From Exophiala sp. HKRS030 (lineage: Eukaryota; Ascomycota; Eurotiomycetes; Chaetothyriales; Herpotrichiellaceae), in NCBI GenBank assembly GCA_023897205.1, contig JAHWDD010000007.1, positions 4,774,001 to 4,838,000 on the forward strand: 64,000 nt of DNA. Reading direction: 5' to 3'. Position numbers and translations under genes: made by a program. The first letter of the stretch is position 1. Each line of letters opens with the position of its first letter. The notes under the pieces were generated by a model. It saw nothing but the letters and a program-made list of their open reading frames with translations, searched no databases and was not told the origin of the DNA. Positions 24,144 to 36,289 of this stretch are shown one piece after another.

Positions 24144-25839
24144 TCATCGAAGTTGAACTCTGACCCTAAAGTCGGTGGGTTTGACAAACCAGTTATTCTC
24201 AGTCGTCCAATCCTGATCGGGCTTCTCAAGCTCAAAATCAAATCGTCGAACGATCTGTGGAATCAATTTGGACATCTCGAGGAATGAAATGTGCCGTCCT
24301 ATACAAGTCCGCGACCCAAGGCCAAAAGGCATCCAGTATGCTTCCATGGCCTTGAAGTCTTCACCACCGCCCTCTTCTGCCTCGATCCATCTCTCCGGTC
24401 GGAACGTCTTGGCATCAGGTCCAAAGACGTCTTCGTTATAATGAGCGCACCAGCTGTTGATACCAACAATAGTGCCTTCAGGGAAGAAGCGTTCACATAT
24501 TTCCGCTCCGCCCTCGGGCACCGCTCGCCACATGGGCAATCCTGTGGCGGGGTGTAGCCGCAATGCCTCCTTCATCACAGCTTGTAGATATGGCATCTCT
24601 TGACTCTCTTTGAATGAAACGTTGGGATTGCCACACCGGCCTTGCTCTTCATGCCGTTGAATCTCCGCACGGAGCTTTTTCATCGTGTCTGGGTATTTGA
24701 GGAGATAGTACAGGATTGACGACAGGCTGACTGCCGTGGTATCAGAGCCGGCGATGATGTTCGACACTCCCATCATGAATACATGGTAAGGCGTGACCTT
24801 TTCCGGATCTTTCTCATTGGCCGTCATCAGCTTGTCAAGGAAATCCATCGGCGTATTATCGTCTCTTGTTGATGTATTTTCCATGTCACCACTGCCACGA
24901 TTTTTCCTTTCTTGTTTCCTCCGCTCAATCCTATCACTGACGTACTTCATCAAATTATTCCTGCCTGCTGCACCACCGTAGCCGAGCTTGGCCAAGATAC
25001 CAAAAAGAAAAGGATGCCACTTGGCGTAAATGCCAACCAAAGTCCCATACCTGAGAACACCATGCAAGGCTTCTAGCAACCCATCGATATCTTCGCCTCT
25101 GTCCAAGAACCCAAACCTCTGTGAATACGTGATATCCCCAATAACGTCTGTAACTCAAGTCAGCACTGGCTGGTCTCGACATCTGACTTCCAGATCTCAA
25201 CTCCCCACGTGCACCAGCAAAAAGCACGACAAACTCACCAAAAGCATACAACTGGAACCACCTGCCCATATCGATGACTTGACCCTTGGACGCAAACTCG
25301 ATCAATCGCCTGCCAAACACCTCGGCACACTCATCTACATAGCCCTCGTAATTGACCAGACTTGACATGGAGTACATGGCCTGAAACCTCTTCCTCGTCT
25401 CCGCATGCCTCTTCATATCGCGGTCCGGGAACAGCGTCCACCGGTCGGGACTTGGGTGTTTCCACGCATCGTACCAGTCGGCCTTGGGGAATTTCGAATT
25501 GATCGCATATACCTTCCTGACCACGTCCGGCGAGTCGATGCTGTACATGTCCGACGCGACGCGTACGACAGGTCCATGCTGCCGATGCAGTCTGATATCG
25601 TCGTGCTCCCATCGTCCTTGCGCCACTTTGAGCAGGTAGTAGAATCGTCCGAAGCGCGCCAGGAATGGGCCCGGTACGTCTCGGAGGGGTGAGGTAAGGG
25701 AGTGATAGACGAAGAGAGCCGTTTGAACACTGCTCAGGATCAGTATCGCCCACAGCGTGTAGCGCAGGACAGTGCCGATGAATGCGCCATCGTGCTCGAC
25801 CGGCACGACTTCGATGGTCGGCAGATTTGTCTTCATCAT
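24144..25839 (-). CDS. Cytochrome P450, pisatin-demethylase-like
   Basis: An ER-anchored P450 monooxygenase of 534 residues in two exons (25239-25839 and 24144-25147; 91-nt intron, phases agree). The start is the first ATG at 25839; only TTG extends the frame further. A hydrophobic anchor (LWAILILSSVQTALFVYHSL) precedes the proline hinge DVPGPFLARF. Then come DVIGDITYSQRFGFLD, the I-helix AGSDTTA, the ExxR helix EALRLHP, GLPMWRAVPEGG, the PERW motif and the heme loop FGLGSRTCIG with thiolate Cys482. These features match the fungal pisatin demethylase/benzoate-hydroxylase-like P450 group. The gene is intact. It lacks the GCCGGC palindrome of the cluster to its right, so I place it outside that regulon. 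Confidence 0.93.
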
Positions 25840-27539
25840 GGCCAACCGATGGTGTTCCTTGTTGATCAACAATCGCTGTATGACTGTCCTTGCGGTTCTT
25901 CCGTGCAAGACGATTCAAAGCGATGCCGTGCCTCGTTCGACGATCTCCAAACAACAGGCTTTATATCAACACACCCCTCCTGTCGTAGAATATATGGCGC
26001 ACCCAACACTCGCTGAGTGACTTGACTGTAGACTGTACCTACAGACACTCCAGCCGGTGGCCCGCAACAGGCAATGTCCTTCGCCGCCAAAGCTTTTCCC
26101 CTCCCTCTCAGCTATGTGGGTGGCGGGGCGGACAGGGTTGACAGGGCTTGCCACAACCCGGAAGACAAAGGTTGTATATTACGCTCACTTTGCGTATGCA
26201 CGGCTCGGCAGATGCCCGTCTGGCTATCTCACTCTGCCTCGTTAACGATGAACTATGCAAAGAAAGGTCCCAGGTTAATGCCACGGGTTCGATTAGTCAA
26301 CACCCTCTGATATAAAGTGCTAATGCGTCGTTGATCTGACGGTGGCCATGACGTTGGTAAATAATTACGACGACAATGATGACGACGATGACAATTTGAA
26401 TAATGTCGACCGACGTTGAAGTCGAAATGAAATCGAAAATCGAAGTTCGAAAGTCAATCTCACAAACAGGCCGCGACTCGCGAACCGCGTGATTTCAAAG
26501 TGTCGAATGTAGCGAGAACAGCCAACGAAGATCTCGCATCAGCAGAGCTGTCAGTTTCCAATGCAAAGAAAAGGTAGCAGTTAGTATACCTAATCAACAT
26601 ATGTCGACTTGGGGCCAAGAAGAAATTCAAAGGTACAAAGGTAGCGAAGTGAGAATCTCGCAATTGCGCCCCTCGTTGTCCTGTTTATCGTGCGGATGAA
26701 ATGAGCTTTTTAATCTTTCGTTCTATGTTGTACTTCAACTATGCAATGTTCTGCCAATGCCATAGCCACCACTCACTACTTGGGGTAGGAAGATCGGGAG
26801 AGATTTACCGTATGTACTATTTTACCCCACACTTTTCATTGAGCCGAGAACCTGATCGGTAAGTCTGACCAGCTACCTACCCCTAGCTAGTACTTGGCCT
26901 GGGGAATGTCGTCAGGCTTTTTCTACTCGGGGCTGCGATCTGGGTTCCAGACGGCAAGGTCGGGCGGTCACTGACTAACTAGGTACTGTACCTAATTATC
27001 ATGGATGATCGGGACCCATTATGGATCAATCGTGTCCCCTCGTCGAGTCTCGGCCGAGGTGAGGGGAAGACGATCCAGCGTCGGGTATGGATTGGATTGG
27101 ACTGGGACAGCGAGGGGCCGGTTCTGGGGATCAACTAAAGTCTAACTGTGGCCGGGCGAGTGAGGAGGTTTGTGTTTTCTTGTCTGGTCAATGGTCATTT
27201 TGATTGATTGAAGTCACGTCCTGGGACATATTTGTAGAGAGGAAGGAATATGCTTTGAACGAGATGGTGCACGAGCAGTTGTCAAAAATCTTGCATTCGT
27301 GGAAAAGAATCTATAAACATTGAAACGAAGGTATATATATATAATATATACCCCGAACAGTTCTTTATCCTTTACCATGTTCGTTCAGGAAAGGGAGCGA
27401 GGCCGCTTTACTTGGGCACGTGACAGAGCGTAAAGGAGTCCCGGCTAAGCCCCGAGGGAGCGTCGTCGTGGGCTATTAGGAGTCTTCACGAAGTCTTTCT
27501 AATCACGAAGCGTGCATCTGAGATTATATTACACCACCC
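25840..27539. other. Intergenic 1.7 kb
   Basis: No supported gene. (GAC/GAT)n-rich tracts near 26370, GAAATCGAAAATCGAAG-type tandems near 26425-26450 and a (TA)n tract at about 27331-27349. No palindromic operator was seen upstream of the P450 start at 25839. Confidence 0.45.
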
Positions 27540-29511
27540 TTACTGTGCATCCCTCACGAAGTCGTTTAGTAACTGCACTGCCTTACTCGACCTGGGTTTA
27601 AACACCACATCGAATTTACCCGGGTGACTCGACAAGCCAGTGCTGAAAACTATAGGTTGCTCAACGGGCTTTCCGTTGGCATCGATGGGCTTGCTAACAT
27701 CGACAGTCGCGATTAGTGTCGCGATGAAAATCCATACGGATGCTTGCGCGAGATGGCGGCCAACACAAATACTGCAAAGTTGTTAGCCTTTTAGGACCTA
27801 GACTTATGTCTTTTCACTGTCTTGCTCATCGGGTAGACCTACCGACGACCAAACCCAAACGGACCGACAAGAAAGGGCTCGCCGGCTCCTCCCTCCTCCT
27901 TTGGCGTGAAGCGCTCAGGAATAAACTTTTCAGGATCGTGATAAATAGCAGGATCTCGGCTCATAGCAAAAGTATTGTAATAGACAAGAGTCCTAGAAAT
28001 TGAGAAGTCGATCTTGTTAGTTCCCAGGGCACAGAGACCATTAGGACAATAAGGCTGGGTTATAAACTCACCCTTTAGGGATGAACATTCCATCGTAGAC
28101 ATCGTCTTTGAGCGACTTGTGTGGGATTCCAATGGGCGATAATGGCCGCCATCGTGTCGTTTCCTCGACAATGTAGTCAATGTATCGAAGCTGAGATCGA
28201 TCTGCCAGTGAGGGTAGTCTATCAGTACCGACCACTCGATCGATTTCATCACGGGCTTTCTGGAAGACCTCCGGGTTCAACATCAGATTGAGTAAGGCGA
28301 CCGTTGTTGTTGCAAATGTCTGGTATCTGTCAGCATTTGCAAAGTGAAGGGCACAGAAGAAAAAGGCGTCCATACTGTATTTGAGCCGGCTATAAAAACA
28401 GATCCAGACGCTCCTTGGATATCTTCCATAGTCAATCCATTTGGTACACCTGCCTTTTCATTGTCGGCATACTTCGAAAGCAAAGAGTATGCAAAAGATG
28501 GATTCGCTGTCCCTTGTTCCTGCAAATCGAAATTAATATCTTTCAATGACATTATTTTGATGTTCAACTTACAAATTCCCTCTTGATCGCTGCGAATGGA
28601 ATGTCATGTAAATTTCTGATGGCCCATCTCCATCGTCTTGCGTGCTTCAGTGTTGTTGAAAGGTTCAAGAACTCAGGAATGTATCTGACTGTTTGCACCA
28701 TCTTCATAAGTCTCATACTGTCTGACAAGGCTATGTATACTCACAAGATGGAAGATAATCGACCAAGGCGGTACCAGGATTTCCGCCTTGTGCTGTAGCT
28801 AGATTGGCGTCCGTTGCGATCTTGATATATGGATCGTTGTCGGACTTAACCGTCACCCGAATCCGATGCGAAGGACGATTCCGGACGCAAACCTGAACCG
28901 GATAAGAAAACGTCGTCAAACTCAAGACCTAGCTCACCTTCTCAGGGAATGTTCCCACCCAGCGGGGTTTTTCAATATCCTAGCCACCGCCTGACGTCCT
29001 TCGTCCTCTTGTATTTCTCGATAATTCACAATTGCTGTCTTGGTGAAACCAGTTTGCAAAGCCGAGCGATGGAGTTTGAATCGAGGACCCTATGGCATGA
29101 ATGTTAAAGTCAATCCCCATCCCATGACATCGAAAAGCACAAAGTTGGGTCGGTCCTGGTAGTTTGCTCCCCGTTTATCAAGAATTTCGTTCGCCACTCG
29201 CTGGCTGTTCAGAACTATCATATGATTTCCTAAGACGTTGAAGTACACAATGTCCGAATCTTAATATTTCCCGTTAGTCTTCGTCTGCTTCAAAAATGGC
29301 TCTAGATAGACTCACCGAACTCCTTAGCGTATTCCATATGCTTCAGATGTGCGTTTTCCATGGGAAGTTTTCGAAAATGTCCTACCAGAGGCTCCGCAGG
29401 TGGTGAAGGCGGTAATGGATGGGGGTATCGTTTCAAGTATCGTGTGAGAATCTGGTAAACCGAAGTTCCGACCAAGGCCAGCAGAACAACAAATTGTATA
29501 GGCGTCAACAT
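27540..29511 (-). CDS. Cytochrome P450 with in-frame TAG and frameshift
   Basis: A second P450, nearest to the O-methylsterigmatocystin-oxidoreductase-like group. Eight exons are supported: 29316-29511, 28938-29259, 28745-28892, 28573-28688, 28376-28519, 28072-28319, 27843-27992, 27540-27771; 518 residues if repaired. Motifs in order: anchor VVLLALVGTSVYQIL, SDIVYFNVLG, I-helix AGSNTT, EETTRWRP (ExxR), PERF and heme loop FGFGRRICVG. Two lesions are visible. A TAG at 29090-29092 replaces the residue before GPRFKLHR, where this family usually has Trp; it can be avoided only by removing a conserved GWG segment as a 39-nt intron. A missing base lies in the CCC at 28856-28858 after IVLRIGFG. It is divergent from the dioxygenase and shares a palindromic promoter with it. 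Either a recent pseudogene or sequence error. Confidence 0.8.
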
Positions 29512-29892
29512 CGTGACGAGCGACAGTATCCTAATCGTACTGAGTCTTGGAACAATTATTTCTCAATGCTTGTTCTAAGCAGATACCACTGGTCTTTCCA
29601 TCAAGATATACAGATAGATGGTGTACGAGATATTGAAGCCTTGCAGTTCCTCGCATTTACATTATTGCCGGTCCCAACTCCATCGTCGTACATCCTTTCT
29701 CCACGTGATGAACGCTGTAATGCTCCGTCTCGGTGCCTATTTCTGAGGGGATGCAAAATAACATCGATATGTCAAAAATAAAAGTAAGGTGATTGATAGG
29801 GAAGTGGAGCTGGCAATGGGTCTTGCCGTTTTCGTTTCAGTGGACTTGATGCACGACCCACAAAAGATAAGAACGAAATCCGGAGAGGGCTC

Positions 29893-29910
29893 TTGCCGGC
29901 CGGCCGGCAA
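29893..29910. promoter_or_regulatory. Perfect palindrome TTGCCGGCCGGCCGGCAA
   Basis: An 18-bp perfect palindrome in the 667-bp divergent promoter between the P450 (29511, minus) and the dioxygenase (30179, plus). It contains overlapping CGG/CCG triplets, the half-site type used by Zn2Cys6 regulators; one such regulator is encoded at 32434-35094. Confidence 0.65.
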
Positions 29911-30178
29911 CGTTCATGCAGCTGCTGGAAAAATACCGCCACTGTGGTTAATCGTGACACATTGCGACACCACAGGTTTTCATGGTACCAGCCGAACTCG
30001 AATGCCATGTTGATCAGTTGAGTAAGGGTCTAGAGTGGTTTGAGGTGTGATCGCCCCGTGGATTCGACTGTAAATCAATGTTCAAAAAGGTACTTGTATT
30101 CGTTTCCTGGAAATTTTGATATTCATTAACCACTGCGTAAAATTCGCTTTAAAAGTCCATCTCCAACTTGCCAGCATA

Positions 30179-31957
30179 ATGGGTGACTCTTCAGAAATAG
30201 TGGTGGTGACGAGGGATTCATCGATGAATACATTTGGTGCCTCGGCGGCAGGGTCAAGAACTACAGCTCCTACGACAGAAGACCCATACCGATACCAATT
30301 GGGATTTGGCAATTACTTTTCTACAGAAGCAGTGTAAGCATCAATCAATGAATGAATGAATGACATAGTCGCTCATCTATACTCAGCCCAGATGCCCTTC
30401 CAGAACCAGGACGAAATGTTCCCCAACGATGCCCTTATGATCTGTATTCGGAACAGTTGAATGGCACACCTTTTGTGTCATATCGAGACACACTTCAACA
30501 TATCTGGATGTACCGTATTCGGCCTGCAGTGGCTCATTCGAGGCCAAGAGCCTTGTCACCAAATCCTGACGTGAGTCGGACTTTTGCCCGAACCAGAAGG
30601 CTTGCGAATGATTGACATTTACAGATCGAAGCATGCTTTTCACCGCACAACCCCAACGTTCAGTACACACCCCTGACTTACGAATGGGAGCCACTGGAGT
30701 GGCCTTCAAAGAATCAACCCGTCACTTTCATCCAAGGATTGAAAACAATTGGAGGATGGGGCGATCCGATTATGAAAGAAGGAGTGGCTATGCACCTTTA
30801 CGCTTGTAACGCATCAATGACGAACCAGGCATTCTGCAACAACGACGGAGATTTCTTAATTCTACCTCAGGTAGGACGATTGGATATTCAAACTGAACTA
30901 GGTAGGCTCATGGTGAAGCCTGGTGAGCTGTGTGTGATTCAAGCTGGATTGAGATGGAGAGTTTCATTACCTGATGGCCCGGCGAGAGGTTATGTCCATG
31001 AAGTGTTTGGCTCACATTTTGAATTACCCGATCTGGGTGTGATTGGTTCCAACGGACTTGCTCATCCTCGAGACTTCGAATATCCTGTTGCTGCTTTCGA
31101 TCTCGACAAATCTCAGTGGGAAGGTAAGACTCACGAACCATTCGAAGTTTGGTCTCATGTTGAAACCCTTCACTAACATTCCTCACATCTTTAGTTGTCT
31201 ACAAGCTCACCGGAAAATTCTTCGCATATAAACAGAATCATACACCATTCGATGTTGTCGCGTGGCATGGAAGCTACGTGCCTTTCAAATATGACATGGA
31301 GAAGTTTTGTCCTTTAGCATGTGGCATGAAAGAACAATGCGACCCAACAATCTATACGGTCCTCATTGCAAAATCCAAAACACCCAAACAATCACTTTCC
31401 GAGTTCGCAGTGTATACTGCCAAACACATCACAGCTCTAGACACCTATAGACCACCTTACTATCACCGAAATATGTCAACGGAAATGCTGGGTATGATAT
31501 ATGGAGAGTATCACGGATCCGTTCGCGATGTCCAAGCAGGATGCTTAAGTTGCGAAAACTCTTACATGCCGCATGGAGATGCGTACAAAGCCTGGAAGCG
31601 TGCGACTACTGCCGAGTTGAAGCCAGAGATCTCAGGCGAAGGTGCTCTCAGTAAGCTACCCGACGCTAAATATCCTAACATCTTTGACTTACTAATCCAC
31701 TTCCTTCAGGTTTCATGTTCCATATCAACAACCACTTCAGTCTTACCAAATTTGCGCTCGAGCGAAACCCTGGTATAAAGCGTGAGTCAGATGGCTGATC
31801 ATATGTTAAGATCACACTAACCTATCCTTTAGACATCGAAGGCTACGAAGGCGGTTTCTGGGACGACCTGGAAGGCCATTTTATGGACCATCTAGATGAA
31901 GTCAATCACAAGCTCCATGCTTCGGGTTTGCCGCAATTGGGGCAGCAGCCCGCCTAA
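30179..31957 (+). CDS. Homogentisate 1,2-dioxygenase-like ring-cleavage enzyme
   Basis: A cytosolic non-heme Fe(II) extradiol dioxygenase of the HmgA family, whose known reaction opens homogentisate to maleylacetoacetate. Exons 30179-30333, 30387-30570, 30625-31123, 31195-31650, 31710-31781 and 31833-31957 give 496 intact residues. Motifs: YQLGFGNYFSTEAVPDALP at the N-terminus, NNDGDFLILPQVGRLDIQTE, GYVHEVFGSHFELPDLG, then VVAWHGSYVP. Aligned by motif to the human enzyme, the catalytic His is His304 and the iron ligands are His370 and Glu376 (HRNMSTE) and His406 (MPHGDAY). The segment between Glu376 and His406 is shorter and unlike canonical HmgA, and KTIGGWGDP replaces the usual KTxAGNGDP. 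So this is a divergent paralog that may act on a related hydroquinone-type substrate. It lies in a putative cluster and shares its promoter with a P450. Confidence 0.9.
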
Positions 31958-32433
31958 TTGGCATGGTCTACAGAGTAGAGATACTTGAAATCATGGCTGA
32001 GCAGTTTATATAGCGTCGCATATTCCGTCGATTTCAAACAGCGTTATACATAGCATATGTTTTGGAGTATTAAAATTGGATTACAGGCTGGACGCCAATA
32101 GGGAACGGTTTCTAAAACGAGATTTTCGGCCTAGTGGCGGAAAATGTAAGTACGGAGTACTTCAACCGCTTCAACATAAATCTGGCCTCTAAATGGTGAC
32201 TGATAAGAATTGTGGCCAATTCGCGGGTGGCCCCACAGGCACAAAAATGTGGAGTCTGGAAAGATAACAGGCGCGGCTTAACTCCAGGGATATCCTGAAC
32301 TGTTGTTAATATTGTATGCAATCTGTAGAACATCATGGATTGACACACGAATGTGAATTCTGCCCTTTAATGCTGGAAGCCTGGTCGAGTCGAGCTAATC
32401 ACATGCCATATACAGCAACTCGAGCATAGAACA
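31958..32433. other. Intergenic, promoter of the Zn2Cys6 gene
   Basis: A TACGGAGTA copy lies at 32151-32159. No GCCGGC palindrome was seen, so the regulator gene itself may not be autoregulated through that element. Confidence 0.45.
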
Positions 32434-35094
32434 ATGGCCTCAAGATGGGAGGCTGGTGATGCGTTAGATGCATCGAGAGGGACAGAAAAGGGTTCTAACA
32501 ACAAAAAAAGAGATGTCCAGATCGTCAAGAGATCTTCAATCGCGTGTAGAAGGTGAGTGAAAATGTGAACATAACGCGAGAAGAAGCATGCGCTCGCGCA
32601 AATGTATCAACCAACTCGGATCTGCGCATCACTGACGCACCAAATTACCCCTGCAGATGTCGTCGTCTTCGTACGAGATGTGTTCAAGACAATTTCAACA
32701 TTCCGTGTGTGCCGTGTCGTCGAGCTGGCACCGCTGAAGCAGAATCATGGTGAGAATCATATTTGGTCTTGCGCAACACGAAGCCAACGCTGAGTTACCC
32801 AGCGCCTTTGCCAGCCGTGGTGACGATAAAGATCGAAGGGTAAGAGACAAGAACAATATCAAGCTACCATCAATGCTAATAAATCAACCTAGTTTCGCAT
32901 CAAGAGGAGCATGGCAGCCACAAGTAATTCGGTCAATGCGACTGCCAACTCCAGGTATGTTCAACAACCTTCCCTGGCGACCTGCCTATCTCTAACGGTT
33001 CTATTCGAAATAGCCATATAGAGTCCAATGAAGTGTCAAGGCATATAGGCGGTCATCTTATTATTTGCACCACTCCTGCTGATTTGATATTTAGGTCTAT
33101 TCAAATCCCGAGTCATTATCGCCTACCACAGCGCGCAGAGTAGAAGTTTTCACATCCGATATATGGAGTCTTCTCCCACCACACGAAGAACTCATACAAG
33201 GTTGTCGTACATTTGTCACCACATGCCTCCAAGTTGGTAGGTTTTTAGCATCCAAAATGCTAAATCGAGCGTTAATTTCAAATCAGGCTTCATTCCGAAA
33301 GCTTTGTTTGTTGAACAATTGGAGAATGACCGTAAGTCGGTTAACGTCTTTCTCCTTCTAAGCATTCTGTCAATATCCGCCCGATTCACACCATCATTGT
33401 GCGCTCGTTTCGGCAGCAGTAGTCACGCTTCAGAATTTTTCATGGACATCGCACACATTATGATTATCGACGAGATGTGGGAAACGACATTAGAGAACAC
33501 ACAGGCCTTCTTTTTACTCGGAATGGCGGATTGGGGAAAAGGAGATCGAGCTCGTAGCTCTATCAACATGGGTATCGCCGTACGGATGGCAGGGGTCCTT
33601 AGACTCCACAAGGAAGACACTTATAATCTCGCGGAAGATGCTTCAGCGAGTGAAATCGTTCAAGTTGAGCAGGCGCGGCGAACATTCTGGGTTATACAGA
33701 ACCACGATAATTTATACACACAGCAGCATTTACCGACCTCCTTCTCCAAGTCAGACATTACCACTTTACTGCCGTGCAGTGAAAGTGATTTCGCATTTGG
33801 CCGGCTTTCAGAGTCAAGAGCTGCATTATCAGGGACCAAACCCGCCAAGCAGCAACCATCGCTGGCTTTTCTACCCTCAAGATCATTGTTCGCCACCTTG
33901 GTCCAGGTACATGATCTTTGGGGCACCATTGCTCGGGAATTCTATCAAGTCGATCGTGATAGTGATGCACCTGACATAGATCCATGGGATAACAGCAGTC
34001 GTTTTAAACAGGTCGCAGATGGTCTCAAACACTGGGAAGACACCGTGCCACCTAGCTACCGGTGGTCTGCGTGGAATCTTCGCGGATTCAAAGCTGAACA
34101 TGTCGAATTGGCATATTTGTCCATTGTCACGATCACCAAGCTCAATCATATTGTCTTGCGCAGGGTATATCTACAAACAATTGTGAGTGTCGTTTTGAGT
34201 TCAGGAAATGTCCAAGATCGAGCACCTCCAGGTTTTTGGCACCAAACGTCCCTTGAGCTTTTTTCGAACGTCTGGCAGTTATACGAAATTATTGACACAT
34301 ACTTCTCCACTCGATCGCCTGACGACGGATTTCCTGCGATGCTTGCTTTCTGTGTCTACACATGCGGATCATTAGCTTCATACCTCATCAGATGGCCCGA
34401 GCTTTGCCAGGAGCTGGCGCCATCTGCGACAAAAGTGATGGAACGCACGCTAGAAGTTCTTGGTACCCTGGAGGAGAAATGGCCAACCGCAGCCGAATGG
34501 ACTTCGAACCTCAAAAAGGTTGCTGAGCGACCCGCACAAACGAACAGGCCACAAGAGGTGACTTCCCAAGAAGCATTGCTGAACGGTTCTCAACCATCTC
34601 ATTCGCCAGTCAACTCTTCAAGACAGAGGCTTCACTCAACCAGCGTCAATTCAACGCAGCACTCCAGCCTGATTGAAAATGACGATGCTATCGCTTCACC
34701 CGAACGATGTCGAAGAGAGGCAGGTGCATATCCTCGCGATCGTTCTACCAACAACGTTACAAGTCCTCCTCCAGCTTCGAATGTCGTTCTAGCGAAGCGA
34801 GCGTCTTACAATGAAATGTCTGACCTCCAAATACTGAGTAATGCTGCCACAATCGGATTGACCAATCCTCAAAGAGATGTATTTTACGACGATGACTCAG
34901 CGAGAGTCACTGCCACAGGCAGGAATGTCTCTTCCCAGTCCTTGAACTCAGCCCACACTTCACAAAATCCGGCCTTTCTTGACTTACATGATCTGAACAC
35001 TTTCGAAATGCTTCAAGAATCATTCGACCTCGACATGGGAGATTTCGTCCACGGGTATCTGCACCTCGGATGGGGCGATTATGAACAAGGTTGA
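32434..35094 (+). CDS. Zn2Cys6 transcription factor, fungal_trans domain
   Basis: A nuclear binuclear-zinc-cluster regulator. My model has seven exons: 32434-32552, 32657-32749, 32803-32839, 32893-32954, 33014-33032, 33095-33236, 33287-35094; 759 residues. The cluster is built across exons 1-3: SIACRRCRRLRTRC, VQDNFNIPCVPC and ESCAFASRG supply six cysteines. KKR and RR stretches flank it. The fungal-specific domain starts near 130 (SDIWSLLPP) and covers about 160-480, including the motif SINMGIAVRMAGVLRLHK. The C-terminal third is Ser/Asn/Pro-rich and ends in an acidic-aromatic stretch (DLDMGDFVHGYLHLGWGDYEQG is split here for length), a likely activation region. The 19-nt exon 5 is chosen only because it makes phases agree. 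Its place inside the cluster makes it the candidate regulator of the GCCGGC palindromes. Confidence 0.85.
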
Positions 35095-35162
35095 TGCAGT
35101 AAGCTCCATGACCTAGCTATATCTAGGGTTTCAACGCAGATCTATGCATGTCGACGGTGGTT

Positions 35163-35875
35163 TCAGATGGAGTTGAGATATTTTACAACATCATCAACCT
35201 TCACAACATCTCCATATTTGGCTCCAATATCCATCAAATTGGCCCAGTGAAAATCAGGAATGTCATCACCGCATGCCTCTACCACGACCATAGGTCGAAA
35301 GCCACTCTGCATGGCATCAAGAGCAGTGGCACGGACACTCAAACTGGTCTTTAATCCGGCGATGATTAGTGTATCGATCTCCAATGCTGCAAGTTGTGTC
35401 GATAAGTTTGTCCCAAAAAAGGCAGACGGATACTTCTTTTTGAGCATGATGTCATTTCTCCCAGGCTGTATCGACTTTACGTGCCTGGGTATCATCAACA
35501 TATTCTTCGGATTTGATTGCAGGAACAAATCAAGGTGATCAAGTTTGAGAGCGCTGAGTCCTGCATCTCGCAGTTCGGGATGTGTATAACATGTTTGCGC
35601 AAAGATGACTGGGAATTTGTCTTCCTCCCCTCAACTCCCTTGTCACCTCTCGCAGCGAGCAGGATGTCGGCCACGGCGATCGAGACGTTATGTCTGGCTT
35701 CTTGAGGTAGTGCGAGTGGAGAGCCGTCATCCAGATAAGCGTCGCAAAGGTCCAAGAGAATGATCGCAGGCCGTTTTCCAAACCCCAAATTTTTCGTTCG
35801 TGATGGATCGCCACATTCCTCCGCATAAGTTGGGTGGTGTAAGTTGTACAGCTTGTCCAGCGCAATTTCTGCCAT
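35163..35875 (-). CDS. Isochorismatase-like hydrolase lacking the catalytic Cys
   Basis: A cysteine-hydrolase-fold protein (isochorismatase/N-carbamoyl amidase family). Asp42 (ILLDLCDAY) and the Lys of LKKKYPSAFFGT are present. The nucleophile position, SGCVRATA in the sister gene at 40523, reads SLSVRATA here, so the Cys is Ser. The frame changes at a C4 run (35627-35630, + strand). One added base gives one 237-residue reading (KGVEG-EEDKFPVIFAQT), which I prefer because it keeps the family's KGxPVIF strand. Alternatively a 38-nt GT-AG intron (35609-35646) gives 224 residues but deletes that strand's lead-in. It is tail-to-tail with the regulator, 68 bp away. It may be inactive, a Ser-based variant or a non-catalytic partner of the sister enzyme. 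Confidence 0.8.
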
Positions 35876-36289
35876 GTCGGATGACTGAGCCGAATATCGT
35901 TCGCGTAGAGGAAGTATGCTAGTGGCCGGCTGGGCTTTCAAGAGGCAAGATAGCATGAGCGGTCTTTCTTGAAATCGTCTCAAACACGAGTGGAGGCCTT
36001 TAATGATTGAAGAATGCGGCAAAAATTTTAAGCTGTAGCACGACGAGATAGAGCTGTGCAAGGCCTCTGTTCTCTTTCGCGAGACAACAACAACTCTGCT
36101 TTGAAGGTGCTTGGGCAATCGTTCTCAACCAAACTTCAAATGAAAGGCTCGTGACCGTTTGTCAGAATCAAGGACTAGCCGAGGCGGCCGACAGTCAACA
36201 AGAATCACGACGGCAAACGATCGTAGAAGCGGCAGCAACGATTCTCTTCTCTCTTTTGTAAACACCATTAACAACTGTGATTGGCCAAT

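Noticed and set aside
26270..26310. GGTTCGA-like tRNA T-loop string
   Set aside because: No acceptor stem, anticodon arm or spacing of a tRNA around it.
24144..29511. Treating both P450s as one cluster pair
   Set aside because: The first P450 is 1.7 kb away, of a different type and lacks the shared palindrome; I keep it outside the putative regulon.
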